Assembly: GCF_001889525.1 (NCBI RefSeq)
Contig: NZ_CP018192.1
Span: forward strand, 1,028,501-1,092,500
Length of the DNA: 64,000 nt
Direction of reading: 5' to 3'
Source: Granulibacter bethesdensis
GTDB taxonomy: Bacteria > Pseudomonadota > Alphaproteobacteria > Acetobacterales > Acetobacteraceae
The notes beneath the pieces are model-generated. The model ran no database searches. It saw only the letters and a program-made list of their open reading frames with translations, and was not told the DNA's origin. A program made the translations under genes and the position numbers. Positions within the stretch are counted from its first letter, which is position 1. Every line of letters begins with the position of its first letter. This document shows, in pieces, positions 63,593 through 64,000 of this stretch.

Positions 63593-64000
63593 ATGGCTGG
63601 CTCTTCGATGCCGGATATGAAGGTGGCCTTGGATGCGCCGCCTGCGCTCGGTATTATTGCAGGCAGTGGTGATCTGCCGGGGCGTGTCGCTGCTGCTGCA
63701 AGGCGTGCCGGTCGAGATGTTTTCATCATCGCTGTGGAAGGCCATGCCGAGCCTGCTGTCGTTGGCTCTTATTCTCATGCTTTTGTCCGTGTCGGAGCGG
63801 CCGGACGTATTCTGTCCCTGTTGAAACAGGCTGGATGCCGCGATCTGGTGCTGGTCGGGCCGGTCAAGCGTCCCTCTATCCTGCAGTTGCGTCCCGATGC
63901 GGAAGGGACCCGCATTCTGGCACGGATCGGCAAGGCTGCCTTTGCCGGGGATGATGGATTGCTGGCGGCTGTGGTGCGGGTGCTGGCCGAGGAAGGCTTT
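63593..64000 (+). CDS. lpxI: UDP-2,3-diacylglucosamine pyrophosphatase LpxI, N-terminal part (cut by window edge)
   Basis: Fourth step of lipid A synthesis, cleaving UDP-2,3-diacylglucosamine to lipid X. The visible 136 residues have the LpxI opening LGIIAGSGDLPGRVAAAARR and the segments FIIAVEGHAEP and VLVGPVKRPSILQL, and the frame stays open to the last base. Alphaproteobacteria use LpxI where E. coli has the unrelated LpxH. The ATG has a strong GGGAGG site; the gap to lpxA is 45 bases. lpxB probably follows beyond the window. Confidence 0.9.
   Translation, partial: MAGSSMPDMKVALDAPPALGIIAGSGDLPGRVAAAARRAGRDVFIIAVEGHAEPAVVGSYSHAFVRVGAAGRILSLLKQAGCRDLVLVGPVKRPSILQLRPDAEGTRILARIGKAAFAGDDGLLAAVVRVLAEEGF

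Noticed and set aside
62495-63778. 427-codon open frame opposite fabZ, lpxA and lpxI
   Set aside because: It spans three well-supported genes and the gaps between them and has no recognisable motif.

Overview
The window reads as a stretch of an alphaproteobacterial chromosome, most likely from the acetic acid bacteria (Acetobacteraceae; the gene set and order recall Granulibacter, but that is recollection, not a search). Supporting signs are moderately high GC with frequent GTG and TTG starts, an LpxI-type lipid A enzyme after lpxA, a NDUFS4-like complex I protein, a ligase-associated DNA repair cluster and a CysK/Rrf2 pair. Genes are packed tightly. No gap without a gene exceeds about 290 bases. 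I see no insertion sequence, prophage, CRISPR array, rRNA or replication origin, so this looks like core chromosome.

Layout. 1-3.3 kb: end of nrdA, nrdB, a Sco copper chaperone and a small unknown protein. 3.3-8.5 kb: a methyltransferase, a long-chain polyprenyl diphosphate synthase, a zinc metallopeptidase, pyrE and small envelope proteins. 8.7-14.1 kb, all minus strand: gltA, a nuclease-fold protein that seems to lack catalytic residues, a CYTH-like/CHAD protein coupled to a SixA-like phosphatase, and a metallophosphoesterase. 14.2-20.3 kb: the four-gene ligase-associated DNA repair set in two divergent pairs (Lhr-type helicase and PdeM on minus; exonuclease and ligase on plus), followed by a candidate small RNA. 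20.6-26.2 kb: an N-formylglutamate amidohydrolase-like protein, tRNA-Val and a sulfur/redox group (cysK, cysteine-free Rrf2 regulator, 1-Cys peroxiredoxin, sulfite reductase).

26.2-32.0 kb is the phosphate regulon pstS-pstC-pstA-pstB-phoU-phoB, preceded by three PhoB half-sites spaced exactly 11 bp apart; phoR is not in the window. 32.1-36.6 kb: a chorismatase-like protein, glgX and an MFS transporter. 36.7-39.8 kb: a CHAP-domain secreted protein, RidA, small lipoprotein and DUF192 genes. 40.0-42.6 kb: xdhC overlapping a molybdopterin-binding/cytidylyltransferase fusion, both for maturing molybdenum-cofactor hydroxylases. 42.7-46.8 kb: tRNA-Pro, NDUFS4-like, tRNA-Arg, glutamate decarboxylase, a cation/proton antiporter, an MBL hydrolase and tRNA-Cys.

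47.0-64 kb: a Pcm-like methyltransferase with a TolC-type outer membrane protein, valS, then the long envelope operon pyrH-frr-uppS-cdsA-dxr-rseP-bamA-skp-lpxD-fabZ-lpxA-lpxI. This operon joins ribosome recycling, undecaprenyl and isoprenoid synthesis, phospholipid synthesis, outer-membrane protein assembly and the first steps of lipid A synthesis; the last gene runs off the window.

The least explained items are a candidate small RNA with an exposed anti-Shine-Dalgarno segment at about 20527-20615, three convergent gene pairs whose coding ends overlap by about 50 bp, a recurring set of 12-bp inverted repeats without T-tracts in gaps after genes, and several proteins with unusual or missing catalytic residues or extra N-terminal domains.
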